Source of the DNA: Piscinibacter gummiphilus
GTDB taxonomy: Bacteria > Pseudomonadota > Gammaproteobacteria > Burkholderiales > Burkholderiaceae_C
Direction: 5' to 3'
NCBI RefSeq assembly: GCF_002116905.1
Contig: NZ_CP015118.1
Location: forward strand, 3,596,001-3,660,000
DNA: 64,000 nt
The notes under the pieces were generated by a model. The model saw only the letters and a program-made list of their open reading frames with translations, was not told the DNA's origin and made no database searches. The position numbers were made by a program, and so were the translations under genes. Below, one piece after another: positions 25,730 to 34,587 of the stretch; the stretch's first letter is position 1; every line of letters starts with the position of its first letter.

Positions 25730-27076
25730 TCAAGCCGCCGCGCGTTCGCCGGCCTGCGTGCGCGGTGCCGGCACCCGGACGCGCGCCGCCGGCAGCAGCA
25801 GCGCGAACCGCGAGCCCTTGCCGATCTCGCTCGTCACTTCCAGTTCGCCGCCATGGCGCTGGATCACGTGCTTGACGATCGACAGGCCGAGGCCGGTGCC
25901 GCCCGTGTCCCGCGAACGGCTGCCGTCGACGCGGTAGAAGCGTTCGGTGAGGCGCGGGATGTGTTCGCGTTCGACACCGATGCCCGTGTCGGTCACGGCC
26001 ACCTCGCCGGAGCCGTCGTCGCGGCTGCGCCAGGTCACGGTGATGCGACCGCCCTCCGGCGTGTAGCGCACGGCGTTGTTCACGATGTTGGTGAGCGCGC
26101 TGAGCAGTTCGGGCTCGTTGCCGGCGACCTGCACCGGGCAGTCGGACGGGAAGGTCAGCACGTGGCGGCCGGCCGACAGCGCGGTGGCGTCGGCCTGCGA
26201 CTGGGCCAGCAGCTTCGACAGCGGCACCCAGCGGTCGCTGGGCGGGCGCGGGCTGCCTTCGAGCTGCGCGAGTGTCAGCAGGTCGGCCACCAGCGTCTGC
26301 ATGCGCTGGGTCTGCTGCCCCATCAGCATCAGCACCCGCTTGCGCTCGACTTCGGTGAGCGGCAGGCTGCCCATGGTCTCGATGAAGCCGGCCACCACGG
26401 TCAGCGGTGATCGGATCTCGTGGGACACGTTCGCGACGAAGTCGCGGCGCATCGCGTCGGCACGCTCGCGCTGGGTCACGTCCTGCGACAGCACCAGGCG
26501 CAAGCCCTCGCCGTACGTTCGGATGGCAATCGACAGCGTGCTGCGCGCCCGCAGGTCGTTCACCGTGATGGGCTCGGCCGTGTCGGGCCGCTGCAGGGCC
26601 GCCACGAAACCGGGGGCCCGCACGAGGTTGGTGACGGGCTGCAGGCGGTCGCGCTCGGGGTGAAGGCCGAAATGGTCCGCGGCCACCGAGTTGCACCAGG
26701 TGATCTGGTCGTTGCTGTCCAGCAGCAGGATGCCGTTGGGCGAGGCCTCCATGGCCGACAGGAACTGCTCGAGTCGCACGCGCTCCTGCTCGGTGCCACG
26801 CTCGCGGCTGCGGATGGAGCGCTCCACCCGGTAGCCGATCTCGCCCCAGAAGCCGGTGTCGCGCGGCGCGGCCTCTTCCTGCGAGCCGGCCAGCCAGTGG
26901 ATCAGCCGGTAGCCGCGGATGGTGTCGATCAGCGCGATCACGCCGACCCCCACCGCACCGCCCAGCAACGCGCCGATGAGCGGCGCATGGACGTGATCCC
27001 CCGAGAGGTAGCCGATCACGCCGCCCACCACCATGGCCAACACGCTGGCCAGGAATCGGGGAAACAACCAGGTCAT
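25730..27076 (-). CDS. phoR: Phosphate regulon sensor histidine kinase PhoR
   Basis: 448 residues. Two N-terminal membrane helices (FLASVLAMVVGGVIGYL and the ALLGGAVGVGVIALI stretch), a PAS domain (FLSAMEASPNGILLLDSNDQ), then the HisKA H-box FVANVSHEIRSPLT and the HATPase with NIVNNAVRYTP (N-box), DTGIGVE and GGTGLGLSIVKH. It phosphorylates PhoB when phosphate is low. Last gene of the pstSCAB-phoU-phoB-phoR operon, 27 bp after phoB. Confidence 0.95.
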   Translation of the reverse strand: MTWLFPRFLASVLAMVVGGVIGYLSGDHVHAPLIGALLGGAVGVGVIALIDTIRGYRLIHWLAGSQEEAAPRDTGFWGEIGYRVERSIRSRERGTEQERVRLEQFLSAMEASPNGILLLDSNDQITWCNSVAADHFGLHPERDRLQPVTNLVRAPGFVAALQRPDTAEPITVNDLRARSTLSIAIRTYGEGLRLVLSQDVTQRERADAMRRDFVANVSHEIRSPLTVVAGFIETMGSLPLTEVERKRVLMLMGQQTQRMQTLVADLLTLAQLEGSPRPPSDRWVPLSKLLAQSQADATALSAGRHVLTFPSDCPVQVAGNEPELLSALTNIVNNAVRYTPEGGRITVTWRSRDDGSGEVAVTDTGIGVEREHIPRLTERFYRVDGSRSRDTGGTGLGLSIVKHVIQRHGGELEVTSEIGKGSRFALLLPAARVRVPAPRTQAGERAAA

Positions 27077-27103
27077 CGGGTCCCGCTCGAAAAAGGAGGC
27101 ATG

Positions 27104-27805
27104 TCAGGCCGACACGGGCTGGAGCTGCTGGGTCAGGCGGTAGCCGGCACCGCGGACCGTCTCGATCATGTTGGCGCAGTTCACCGGCGACAGCGCTTCG
27201 CGCAGCCGCTTCACGTGGACGTCCACGGTGCGTTCCTCGATGAACACGTGGTCGCCCCACACCCGGTCGAGCAACTGCGAACGGCTGTGGACCCGCTCCG
27301 GATGGGTCATGAAGAAGTGCAGCAGCCGGAACTCCGTAGGGCCCAGGCGCACTTCCTGAGATTCGCGCGACACCCGGCGCGTGGCCGGGTCGAGGCGCAG
27401 CGCGCCCACTTCCACCGCGGCGTCGAGGGCCTCGGGGGCCTTGCGGCGCAGCACGGCGCGGATGCGCGCCATCAGCTCGTGCGTGGAGAACGGCTTGGTC
27501 AGGTAGTCGTCCGCACCGGCGTCGAGACCGGAGATCTTGTCGGACTCCTCGGCCCGCGCCGTCAGCATGATGATGGGCAGGTCGCGCGTGCGCGCCTGGG
27601 AACGCCACCGCTTCGCGAGCGACAGGCCGGACTGGCCCGGCAGCATCCAGTCGAGGACGATCAGGTCGGGCAGCACGCGGTCGACCTGCAGCAGTGCCTC
27701 GTCGGCCGTGGTGGCGATGACCACCTCGTAGCCGGCGTGGCGCAGGTTGATGGACATCAGTTCGGCAATCGCCGACTCGTCTTCGACAACCAGGACTTGG
27801 CTCAT
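27104..27805 (-). CDS. phoB: Phosphate regulon response regulator PhoB
   Basis: 233 residues. Receiver domain with phospho-acceptor Asp in LIVLDWMLPGQSG, the Thr of MLTARAEE and Lys of YLTKPFS; then an OmpR-type winged helix (GPTEFRLLHFFMTHPERVHSRSQLL, VDVHVKRLREAL, VRGAGYRL) given here by its ends. It binds Pho boxes, two of which are proposed in this window near pstS. Sits between phoU (22 bp) and phoR (27 bp). Confidence 0.97.
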   Translation of the reverse strand: MSQVLVVEDESAIAELMSINLRHAGYEVVIATTADEALLQVDRVLPDLIVLDWMLPGQSGLSLAKRWRSQARTRDLPIIMLTARAEESDKISGLDAGADDYLTKPFSTHELMARIRAVLRRKAPEALDAAVEVGALRLDPATRRVSRESQEVRLGPTEFRLLHFFMTHPERVHSRSQLLDRVWGDHVFIEERTVDVHVKRLREALSPVNCANMIETVRGAGYRLTQQLQPVSA

Positions 27806-27827
27806 GCGAAGTTTCTCCCGCGTCCGG

Positions 27828-28535
27828 TCATTTCACCATGGACTCGACGGCTGCCACGGTGTTGTGACGGACGTCGGTGCCCTTGACGATGTAGATGATG
27901 ACTTCGGCGAGGTTCTTCGCGTGGTCGCCCACACGCTCGATGGCCTTCGCGACGAACACCAGGTCGATGCTGGAGGAGATCGTGCGCGGGTCTTCCATCA
28001 TGTACGTGATGAGCTTGCGCATCAGGCCGTCGAACTCCTGGTCGATCTGGTCGTCCTGCTTGAGCACTTCGACCGCCTTCTGCGTGTCGAGGCGCGCGAA
28101 GGCGTCGAGCGCCTTGCGCAGCTGGGAGATGGCCAGCTCGGCTTCGTACGCCAGGTCGTTGACCGGGAGGCGGAGGCGGCTCGAGACGCCAGTGTTGATC
28201 AGGCGCTGCACCGTGCGGGCGATGCGGGCGGCTTCGTCGCCCACGCGCTCGAGGTTCGCGATGGTCTTCGAGATGGCGATCAGCAGGCGCAGGTCGCGCG
28301 CGGTGGGCTGGCGCCGGGCGATGATGGTCGAGAGGTCGTGGTCGATCTCGACTTCCATCGTGTTGACGCGCTCTTCGTTGCGCAGCACTTCGCTCGCGAT
28401 GTCGCCGCTGAAGTGCGAGAGCGCGTAGACCGCCTGCGCCACCTGGGATTCGACCAGGCCGCCCATCTCGAGCACCCGCGTGGAGATGCCGCTCAGTTCG
28501 CTGTCGAATTGCGTGGAAAGGTGTTTGTCCGTCAT
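27828..28535 (-). CDS. phoU: Phosphate transport regulator PhoU
   Basis: 235 residues, two three-helix PhoU repeats, all helical. Signature segments TQFDSELSGISTRVLEMGG, RVGDEAARIARTV and FVAKAIERVGDHAKNLAEVI carry the metal-binding acidic E/D-x3-D residues of each repeat. PhoU links the PstB transporter state to PhoR and damps the response. It is 23 bp after pstB. Confidence 0.97.
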   Translation of the reverse strand: MTDKHLSTQFDSELSGISTRVLEMGGLVESQVAQAVYALSHFSGDIASEVLRNEERVNTMEVEIDHDLSTIIARRQPTARDLRLLIAISKTIANLERVGDEAARIARTVQRLINTGVSSRLRLPVNDLAYEAELAISQLRKALDAFARLDTQKAVEVLKQDDQIDQEFDGLMRKLITYMMEDPRTISSSIDLVFVAKAIERVGDHAKNLAEVIIYIVKGTDVRHNTVAAVESMVK

Positions 28536-28558
28536 GTCCGTTGCCTCCTGGTCCGGGG

Positions 28559-29344
28559 TCAGCCGAAGCGACCCGTGATGTAGTCCTCGGTGTCCTTCTT
28601 CTTCGGCTTCATGAAGAGTTCGGAGGTGGGACCGAACTCGATCAGGTCACCGAGGTACATGTACGCGGTGTAGTCCGAGCAGCGGGCCGCCTGCTGCATG
28701 TTGTGCGTCACGATGACGACCGTGTAGTCGTCCTTCAGCTCGTGGATCAGTTCCTCGATCTTGCCGGTGGAGATGGGGTCCAGCGCCGAGCACGGCTCGT
28801 CGAGCAGGAGCACCTCGGGCTTGATCGCGATGCCGCGCGCGATGCACAGGCGCTGCTGCTGGCCGCCCGACAGGCCCGAACCGCTCTGGTTCAGCTTGTC
28901 CTTCACCTCGTTCCACAGCGCGGCCTTCTTCAGGGCCCACTCGACACGTTCGTCCATCTCGACACGCGGCAGCGTCTCGAACAGGCGCACGCCGAAGGCG
29001 ATGTTGTCGTAGATCGACATCGGGAACGGCGTGGGCTTCTGGAAGACCATGCCGATCTTGGCGCGGATCAGCGACACGTCCTGGCGGCTCTTGAGGATGT
29101 TCTCGCCGTCGATGGTGATGGAGCCTTCGGCGCGCTGTTCGGGGTAGAGCTCGAACATGCGGTTGAAGGTGCGCAGCAGCGTCGACTTGCCGCAGCCCGA
29201 CGGGCCGATGAAGGCGGTGACCTTCTTCTCGGGGATGTCGAGGTTGATGTGCTTGAGCGCGTGGAAGGCGCCGTAATAGAAGTTCAGATCACGGACCGAC
29301 AGCTTCGGCGCGTCGGTGACGGGGAATTCGACTTTGGTGTCCAT
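28559..29344 (-). CDS. pstB: Phosphate ABC transporter ATPase PstB
   Basis: 261 residues, normal length. Walker A GPSGCGKST, Q-loop VFQKPTPFPMSIYDN (the PstB-specific form), signature GLSGGQQQRLCIARG, Walker B LLLDEPCSALDPIST and H-loop THNMQQAARCSDYTA. It drives high-affinity phosphate import with PstCA and PstS. 20 bp after pstA. Confidence 0.98.
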   Translation of the reverse strand: MDTKVEFPVTDAPKLSVRDLNFYYGAFHALKHINLDIPEKKVTAFIGPSGCGKSTLLRTFNRMFELYPEQRAEGSITIDGENILKSRQDVSLIRAKIGMVFQKPTPFPMSIYDNIAFGVRLFETLPRVEMDERVEWALKKAALWNEVKDKLNQSGSGLSGGQQQRLCIARGIAIKPEVLLLDEPCSALDPISTGKIEELIHELKDDYTVVIVTHNMQQAARCSDYTAYMYLGDLIEFGPTSELFMKPKKKDTEDYITGRFG

Positions 29345-29364
29345 GGAAGGTGTTCCCTCGGAAA

Positions 29365-30252
29365 TCAGTTCTTGTGACGGAAGAGCACGCGCGCCAGGAT
29401 GTTGAGCGCGAGCACACCGACCGTGATCAGGAAGACGCCGGCCCAGGCGAGCTTCTGCCAGTTTTCATACGGGCTCATGGCGAACTTGAAGATCGTCACG
29501 GGCAGGCTGGCCATCGGCTCGGTCAGGCTCGAGGTCCAGAACTGGTTCGACAGCGCGGTGAACAGCAGCGGCGCGGTTTCGCCGGCGATGCGGGCCAGGG
29601 CCAGCAGGATGCCGGTGATGACGCCGGCGCGGGCCGACTTCAGCGTGATGGTCAGGATGACGCGCCACTTGGGCGTGCCGAGCGCGTAGGCGGCTTCGCG
29701 CAGCGCGTTGGGCACCAGCGTCAGCATGTTCTCGGTGGTGCGGATGACGACCGGGATCACGATCAGGGCCAGGGCCAGGATGCCGGCGATGGCCGAGAAG
29801 GACTTGAACTGCGACACGACCACCGTGTAGATGAACAGGCCGATCACGATGCTCGGTGCCGACAGCAGGATGTCGTTGATGAAACGCACCGTGCCGCCGA
29901 GCCAGGTCTTCTGGCCGTACTCGCCGAGGTAGATGCCGGCCAGCACGCCGATCGGGGCGCCCACGAAGGTGGCGAGGCCGACCATCACGAGCGAGCCGAA
30001 GATCGCGTTGGCGAGGCCGCCGCTGTCGGCCATCGGGGGCGGGGTCATCTCGGTGAACGTCGACAGGTTCAGGCCGCCGATGCCGAGGCCGATGGTCTCG
30101 AACAGGATCCAGAACAGCCAGAAGATCCCGAAGGCCATCGCACCCATCGACAGGGTCAGCGCGACGCCGTTGACGGCCTTGCGGCGGCGGTGCTTCGAGA
30201 GCCGCGCTTCGTCCATGCGGATGAAGCCGTCGGTGGAGGGGGTGGCGCTCAC
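29365..30252 (-). CDS. pstA: Phosphate ABC transporter permease PstA
   Basis: 295 residues from a GTG at 30252 that overlaps the pstC stop (GTGA), with GGAG 7 bases upstream. Six membrane segments and the permease loop ALREAAYALGTPKWRVILTI with the conserved Gly are visible. It forms the phosphate channel together with PstC. Confidence 0.97.
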   Translation of the reverse strand: MSATPSTDGFIRMDEARLSKHRRRKAVNGVALTLSMGAMAFGIFWLFWILFETIGLGIGGLNLSTFTEMTPPPMADSGGLANAIFGSLVMVGLATFVGAPIGVLAGIYLGEYGQKTWLGGTVRFINDILLSAPSIVIGLFIYTVVVSQFKSFSAIAGILALALIVIPVVIRTTENMLTLVPNALREAAYALGTPKWRVILTITLKSARAGVITGILLALARIAGETAPLLFTALSNQFWTSSLTEPMASLPVTIFKFAMSPYENWQKLAWAGVFLITVGVLALNILARVLFRHKN

Positions 30253-31268
30253 GTGCGGGCTCCTTCGTTCTTCTTGAGGCGGGCCAGCAGCAGGCGCGAC
30301 AGCGACAGCACCACGAAGGTGATGAAGAACAGCACGAGACCCAGGTAGATCAGCGAGGCCTGGTGCAGGCCTTCACCCGCTTCGGCGAACTCGTTGGCCA
30401 GGGCGGAGGAGATGCTGTTGGCGGCCTCGAACAGCGACAGGCTGTTGAGCTGGTTGAAGTTGCCGATCACGAACGTGACGGCCATGGTTTCGCCGAGGGC
30501 GCGGCCGAGGCCGAGCATGATGCCGCCGATGACACCGGTCTTGGTGTACGGCAGCACGACCTTGAACACGACTTCCCAGGTGGTGGACCCGAGGGCGTAC
30601 GACGATTCCTTCAGCATCGGGGGGGTGACGGCGAACACGTCGCGCATCACCGACGCGATGAAGGGGATGATCATGATGGCGAGGATGATGCCGGCCGACA
30701 GGATGCCGATGCCCACGGGGGCGCCGGACACGAGGGTCGACAGCACCGGCACGCCGGCGAACAGCGATTGCAGCGGCTGCTGCACGTAGGTGGCCAGCAC
30801 CGGGCTGAACACCAGCAGGCCCCACATGCCATACACGATGGACGGCACGGCGGCGAGCAGTTCGACGGCGATGCCCAGCGGGCGGCGGAGCCAGTTGGGC
30901 GAGAGTTCGGTGAGGAAGAGCGCGATGCCGAAGCTGACCGGCACGGCGATGAGCAGCGCGATGAACGAGGTCATCAGCGTGCCGTAGATCATGACCAGGC
31001 CGCCGTACTTGTTCTGGACGGGATCCCAGTCGCTGGTCCAGAGGAAGCTCAGGCCGTAGGCCTTGATGGACGGCGCGGCGCCGACCAGCAGCGACACGAT
31101 GATGCCGGCGAGCAGCAGCAGCGTGAGGATGGCTGCGCCATGGGCGAGTGCCGAAAAGACCGTGTCAGCCCACGGGGCCGACTTGCGGGTCTCGGGGGGC
31201 CGCCCCGTGGGTTCGGAACGGGACATCTTGTCGTTGTCGTAATGCGATGCGGGGAGTGTAGCGGCCAC
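30249..31268 (-). CDS. pstC: Phosphate ABC transporter permease PstC
   Basis: 339 residues if started at the GTG at 31268, which follows GGAGG at 4 bases; an ATG at 31226 is also in frame but has no ribosome site. The core has six membrane segments and the docking loop MLKESSYALGSTTWEVVFKV. PstC and PstA together form the membrane part of the phosphate importer. It overlaps pstA by 4 bp and lies 63 bp after pstS. Confidence 0.95.
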   Translation of the reverse strand: MAATLPASHYDNDKMSRSEPTGRPPETRKSAPWADTVFSALAHGAAILTLLLLAGIIVSLLVGAAPSIKAYGLSFLWTSDWDPVQNKYGGLVMIYGTLMTSFIALLIAVPVSFGIALFLTELSPNWLRRPLGIAVELLAAVPSIVYGMWGLLVFSPVLATYVQQPLQSLFAGVPVLSTLVSGAPVGIGILSAGIILAIMIIPFIASVMRDVFAVTPPMLKESSYALGSTTWEVVFKVVLPYTKTGVIGGIMLGLGRALGETMAVTFVIGNFNQLNSLSLFEAANSISSALANEFAEAGEGLHQASLIYLGLVLFFITFVVLSLSRLLLARLKKNEGART

Positions 31269-31331
31269 GGCGCCTCCGGTATTCGGTTGTCAGGGCGCCG
31301 GACCCCCAACGGATCCGGCGCCCCGGGTCGA

Positions 31332-32366
31332 TCACTTGAACGCGATGGCCTTGCCGTCGGCGCCCTTGATGTCGCCCCACTGCTTGCGCACCAGGTTCTT
31401 CACGGCTTCCGGCAGCGCGACGTACTCGAGGTCGCCGGCGGACTTGTCGCCGTTGGCGTACGCCCACTCGAAGAACTTCAGGGCTGCGGAGGCCGAAGCC
31501 GGCTTGTCCTGCGCCTTGTGCATCATGATGAACGTGGCGCCGGTGATGGGCCACGAATCCTTGCCCGGCTGCTCGGTCAGCACCTGGTAGAACGACTTGG
31601 CCCAGTCGGCACCGGCGGCGGCCGACTTGAAGGCGGCGTCGTCCGGCGAGGCGAAGTTGCCGTCCTTGTTCTTCAGCTGGGTGTACGTCATCTTGTTCTG
31701 CTTGACGTAGGCGTACTCGACGTAGCCGATCGAGTTCGGCAGGCGCTGCACGAAGGCCGACACGCCTTCGTTGCCCTTGCCGCCCGCGCCGGTGGGCCAG
31801 TTCACGGCGGTGCCTTCGCCGACCTTGGCCTTCCACTCGGCGTTCACCTTCGACAGGTAGTTCGTGAAGATGAAGCTGGTGCCCGAGCCGTCGGCGCGGC
31901 GGACCACGGAGATGGTGGCATCCGGCAGCGGCACGCCCGGGTTCAGCGCGGTCAGCGCCGGGTCGTTCCACTTGGTGATCTTGCCGAGGTAGATGTCGCC
32001 GAGGGCCTGGCCCGTCAGCTTGATCTGGCCGGCAGCGATGCCCTTGATGTTCACGACGGGGATCACGCCACCGATGACGGTGGGGAACTGCACGAGGCCG
32101 TCCTTGGCCAGCTCGTCGTCCTTCAGGGGGGCGTCGGAAGCGCCGAAGTCGACCGTCTTGCCACGGATCTGCTTCATGCCGGCACCAGAGCCGACGGATT
32201 GGTAGTTGATGCGGGCGCCGGTGGCCTTGTTGTACGAATCAGCCCACTTGGCATACAGGGGAGCCGGGAAGCTCGCGCCGGCGCCGGTCACGTCCTGGGC
32301 CATGGCCGCGCTGGCACCCACGGTCATTGCCAGTGCCACGGCGGTTCGGATCAGGGGAAAGTTCAT
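31332..32366 (-). CDS. pstS: Phosphate-binding periplasmic protein PstS
   Basis: 344 residues from the ATG at 32366 (AAGG lies 7 bases upstream; ATG at 32372 is too close to it). Signal peptide cleaved after SAAMA. The phosphate-site motifs are present: GAGASFPAPLY at the mature N-terminus, SVGSGAGMKQI, DFGASDAPL and RRADGSGTSFIF. First gene of the operon, preceded by a Pho box and a -10 element at the canonical distance, so it is expected to be strongly induced by phosphate starvation. Confidence 0.97.
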   Translation of the reverse strand: MNFPLIRTAVALAMTVGASAAMAQDVTGAGASFPAPLYAKWADSYNKATGARINYQSVGSGAGMKQIRGKTVDFGASDAPLKDDELAKDGLVQFPTVIGGVIPVVNIKGIAAGQIKLTGQALGDIYLGKITKWNDPALTALNPGVPLPDATISVVRRADGSGTSFIFTNYLSKVNAEWKAKVGEGTAVNWPTGAGGKGNEGVSAFVQRLPNSIGYVEYAYVKQNKMTYTQLKNKDGNFASPDDAAFKSAAAGADWAKSFYQVLTEQPGKDSWPITGATFIMMHKAQDKPASASAALKFFEWAYANGDKSAGDLEYVALPEAVKNLVRKQWGDIKGADGKAIAFK

Positions 32367-32408
32367 TTGCATACCTTTCATGCATACTGACTGAGGGGGA
32401 TGCAGCGA

Positions 32409-32442
32409 ACTGTAAAAGTCCTCTGTGACAATGAAATGACAA
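32409..32442 (-). promoter_or_regulatory. Pho box and -10 element of pstS
   Basis: On the minus strand two 7-bp direct repeats TTGTCAT and TTGTCAC, 11 bp apart (32442-32425), match the PhoB consensus CTGTCAT-N4-CTGTCAC with only C to T changes. A -10-like TACAGT (32414-32409) follows after 10 bp, the spacing expected when the Pho box replaces the -35 element. Confidence 0.85.
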
Positions 32443-32479
32443 CTCGGATCCTCAATTGTCATAAAGCACCGGACCTTGA

Positions 32480-32508
32480 TTGTCATTCGACATTCACGGA
32501 GTTGTCAC
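32480..32508 (+). promoter_or_regulatory. Pho box-like array facing the fasciclin gene
   Basis: On the plus strand TTGTCAT (32480), CATTCAC (32491) and TTGTCAC (32502) are spaced 11 bp apart, the PhoB half-site period; the outer two are near-consensus, the middle weak. A further lone TTGTCAT is at 32456. The weak CATAAG at 32517 could serve as -10. It points toward the lipoprotein gene at 32596. Confidence 0.55.
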
Positions 32509-32595
32509 ATGGCATCCATAAGCTCCATCACAGTCCCGGGAATGAGCGTCGGGGATGGCGCCGGCCCGGGTTCTTTACCCTTAGGAGTTCCTGAC

Positions 32596-33087
32596 ATGAT
32601 GAAAAAACGCTCCTGGCTCCTCGCCAGCACGGCCGCCGCTGCCCTGTTCCTCGTGGGCTGCGCCTCGACCCCCGCTCCGAAGACCGTGGCGCAGACCATC
32701 GCCGAAACCCCGCAGCTGTCCACCCTGAACAAGCTCATCGTCGACAACGGCCTGACCGACGCGCTCAACGCCGCCGGCCCGTTCACGGTGTTCGCCCCGA
32801 CGGACGACGCGTTCAAGGCCGTTCCGGCCAAGGCGTGGGAATCCCTGTCGAAGGACAAGGCCCGCGTTGTCGCCCTGCTCAAGTTCCACGTGGTGCCGGG
32901 CACCATGACGTCCGACAACGTGCGCAACGGCAACGCCCCGACCCTGAATGGCGCCAACGTGGCCCTCTCCAAGTCCGGTACTTTCATCACGATCGAAGAC
33001 GCTGTCGTGACGACGCCCGACCTGAAGGCCACCAACGGTGTCGTGCACGTGATCGACCGCGTGCTGACCCCGCCGGCGGCGAAGTAA
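32596..33087 (+). CDS. Fasciclin (FAS1) domain lipoprotein
   Basis: 163 residues from the ATG at 32596, preceded by AGGAG at 8 bases. The leader ends in the lipobox LVGC, so it is predicted to be a lipoprotein. The rest is a single FAS1 domain with both family motifs: GPFTVFAPTDDAFKAVPA and the C-terminal TNGVVHVIDRVLTPP. FAS1 domains mediate adhesion or extracellular matrix contact. It is divergent from pstS and has a Pho-box-like array in its upstream region, suggesting co-regulation by phosphate. Confidence 0.92.
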   Translation: MMKKRSWLLASTAAAALFLVGCASTPAPKTVAQTIAETPQLSTLNKLIVDNGLTDALNAAGPFTVFAPTDDAFKAVPAKAWESLSKDKARVVALLKFHVVPGTMTSDNVRNGNAPTLNGANVALSKSGTFITIEDAVVTTPDLKATNGVVHVIDRVLTPPAAK

Positions 33088-33133
33088 GCAGAACCGAAGG
33101 ACATCGGGCCGCTCCCGCGGCCCGCTTCCCTCC

Positions 33134-33160
33134 CCGGCCGCCTCGTGCGGCCGGTTTCGT
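33134..33160 (+). terminator. Terminator of fasciclin gene
   Basis: Stem CCGGCCGC / GCGGCCGG with a 5-nt loop, followed by TTTCGTTT, 46 bp after the stop codon. Confidence 0.8.
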
Positions 33161-33166
33161 TTCCGG

Positions 33167-33186
33167 CCTGCCGCCGAAGCGGCAGG
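33167..33186 (-). terminator. Hairpin after glmM
   Basis: Stem CCTGCCGC / GCGGCAGG; on the minus strand the loop is the stable TTCG tetraloop. It begins 7 bp past the glmM stop. There is no T tract, so it may act as an RNA 3'-end stabiliser or Rho-dependent site rather than an intrinsic terminator. Confidence 0.5.
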
Positions 33187-33193
33187 CGCCGCG

Positions 33194-34525
33194 TCAGGCG
33201 CGCAGCAGGTTGGCCAGGCGCTCGGCGCTGGCCTGCGCCACCTTCGGGTCGCGCGCCTCCACCATCACGCGCACCAGGGGCTCCGTGCCCGACGGCCGGA
33301 TCAGCAGGCGGCCGTTGTTGCCCAGTTCCTTCTCCACCGCGGCCTGCTCGGCGGCGAGGCCCGGCGTGGCCTTCCAGTCCTGGCCCGGCTTCAGGCGCAC
33401 GTTGACGAGCGTCTGCGGGAACAGCGTCACACCGTCCAGCAGCTGGGCCAGCGTCTTGCCGCTGCGGGCCACGGCCTGCAGGATCTGCAGGGAGCTCACG
33501 ATGCCGTCGCCGGTGGTGTGGCGGTCCAGGGCCAGCAGGTGGCCGGAGCCCTCCCCGCCCAGCAGCCAGCCGCGGCTGGCCAGCTCCTCCAGCACGTAGC
33601 GGTCGCCGACCTTCGCGCGCACGAATTCGACGTCGCGCGCCTTCAGGGCCACCTCGACGGCCATGTTGGTCATCAGCGTGCCCACGGCGCCCGGAACCCG
33701 CTGCCCCTGGAGCAGCCGGTCGGCCACCATCACGTACAGCAGCTCGTCGCCGTTGTAGAGGCGGCCCTCGCCGTCCACCATCTGCAGGCGGTCGGCGTCG
33801 CCGTCGAGCGCCACGCCGTAGTGGGCCTTGTGTTCCTTGACGGCCGCCACGAGCGCCGCCGGCGATGTGGCCCCGCAGTTGGCGTTGATGTTGACGCCGT
33901 CCGGGCTGCAGCCGATGCAGATCACCTCGGCGCCCAGCTCGTGGAACACCTCGGGGGCCGTCTGGTACGCCGCGCCATGGGCGGCGTCGACGACGATCTT
34001 CAGGCCCTTCAGGGACAGGTCGTTCGCGAAGGTGCTCTTGCAGAACTCCACGTAGCGGCCGCGGGCGGCCTCCAGGCGGCGCGCCTTGCCGAGCTGGGCC
34101 GACGCGACCCATTCGGGTTCCTGCTTCAGCGCGGCTTCGACCTGGATCTCCCATTCATCGGGCAGCTTTTCACCGCTGGCGGAGAAGAACTTGATGCCGT
34201 TGTCCGGGTACGCGTTGTGCGAGGCGCTGATCACCACGCCCAGGTCCAGACGCAGCGCGCGCGTCAGGTAGGCCACGCCCGGGGTGGGCAGCGGACCGGT
34301 CAGCAGCACATCGACCCCTGCCGAGGCGAAACCGGCCTCGAGCGACGATTCGATCATGTAGCCGGAAATGCGCGTGTCCTTGCCGATCAGCACGGTGGGA
34401 CGGTCGATGCTGGATTTCAGCACCCGGCCGACGGCATTGCCGAGGCGGAGCATGAAATCGGGGGTGATGGGGGACTGGCCCACCGTGCCACGGATGCCGT
34501 CGGTGCCGAAATAGGTTCTGCTCAT
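33194..34525 (-). CDS. glmM: Phosphoglucosamine mutase
   Basis: 443 residues from MSRTYFGTDGIRGTVGQ at 34525. The phosphoserine loop ISASHNAYPDNGIKFF, the metal loop DGDADRLQMVD, the sugar loop GEGSGH and the C-terminal phosphate loop RPSGTEPLVRVMVE are all intact. It converts glucosamine-6-P to glucosamine-1-P for UDP-GlcNAc and cell wall synthesis. It is downstream of folP with 62 bp between, the standard ftsH-folP-glmM order. Confidence 0.98.
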   Translation of the reverse strand: MSRTYFGTDGIRGTVGQSPITPDFMLRLGNAVGRVLKSSIDRPTVLIGKDTRISGYMIESSLEAGFASAGVDVLLTGPLPTPGVAYLTRALRLDLGVVISASHNAYPDNGIKFFSASGEKLPDEWEIQVEAALKQEPEWVASAQLGKARRLEAARGRYVEFCKSTFANDLSLKGLKIVVDAAHGAAYQTAPEVFHELGAEVICIGCSPDGVNINANCGATSPAALVAAVKEHKAHYGVALDGDADRLQMVDGEGRLYNGDELLYVMVADRLLQGQRVPGAVGTLMTNMAVEVALKARDVEFVRAKVGDRYVLEELASRGWLLGGEGSGHLLALDRHTTGDGIVSSLQILQAVARSGKTLAQLLDGVTLFPQTLVNVRLKPGQDWKATPGLAAEQAAVEKELGNNGRLLIRPSGTEPLVRVMVEARDPKVAQASAERLANLLRA

Positions 34526-34587
34526 CTTGTGTTGTCCGCTGAAGAGTCTGGAGGCGTGGGGCGCCGTGGGCGTGGATTGTGCGGCAC

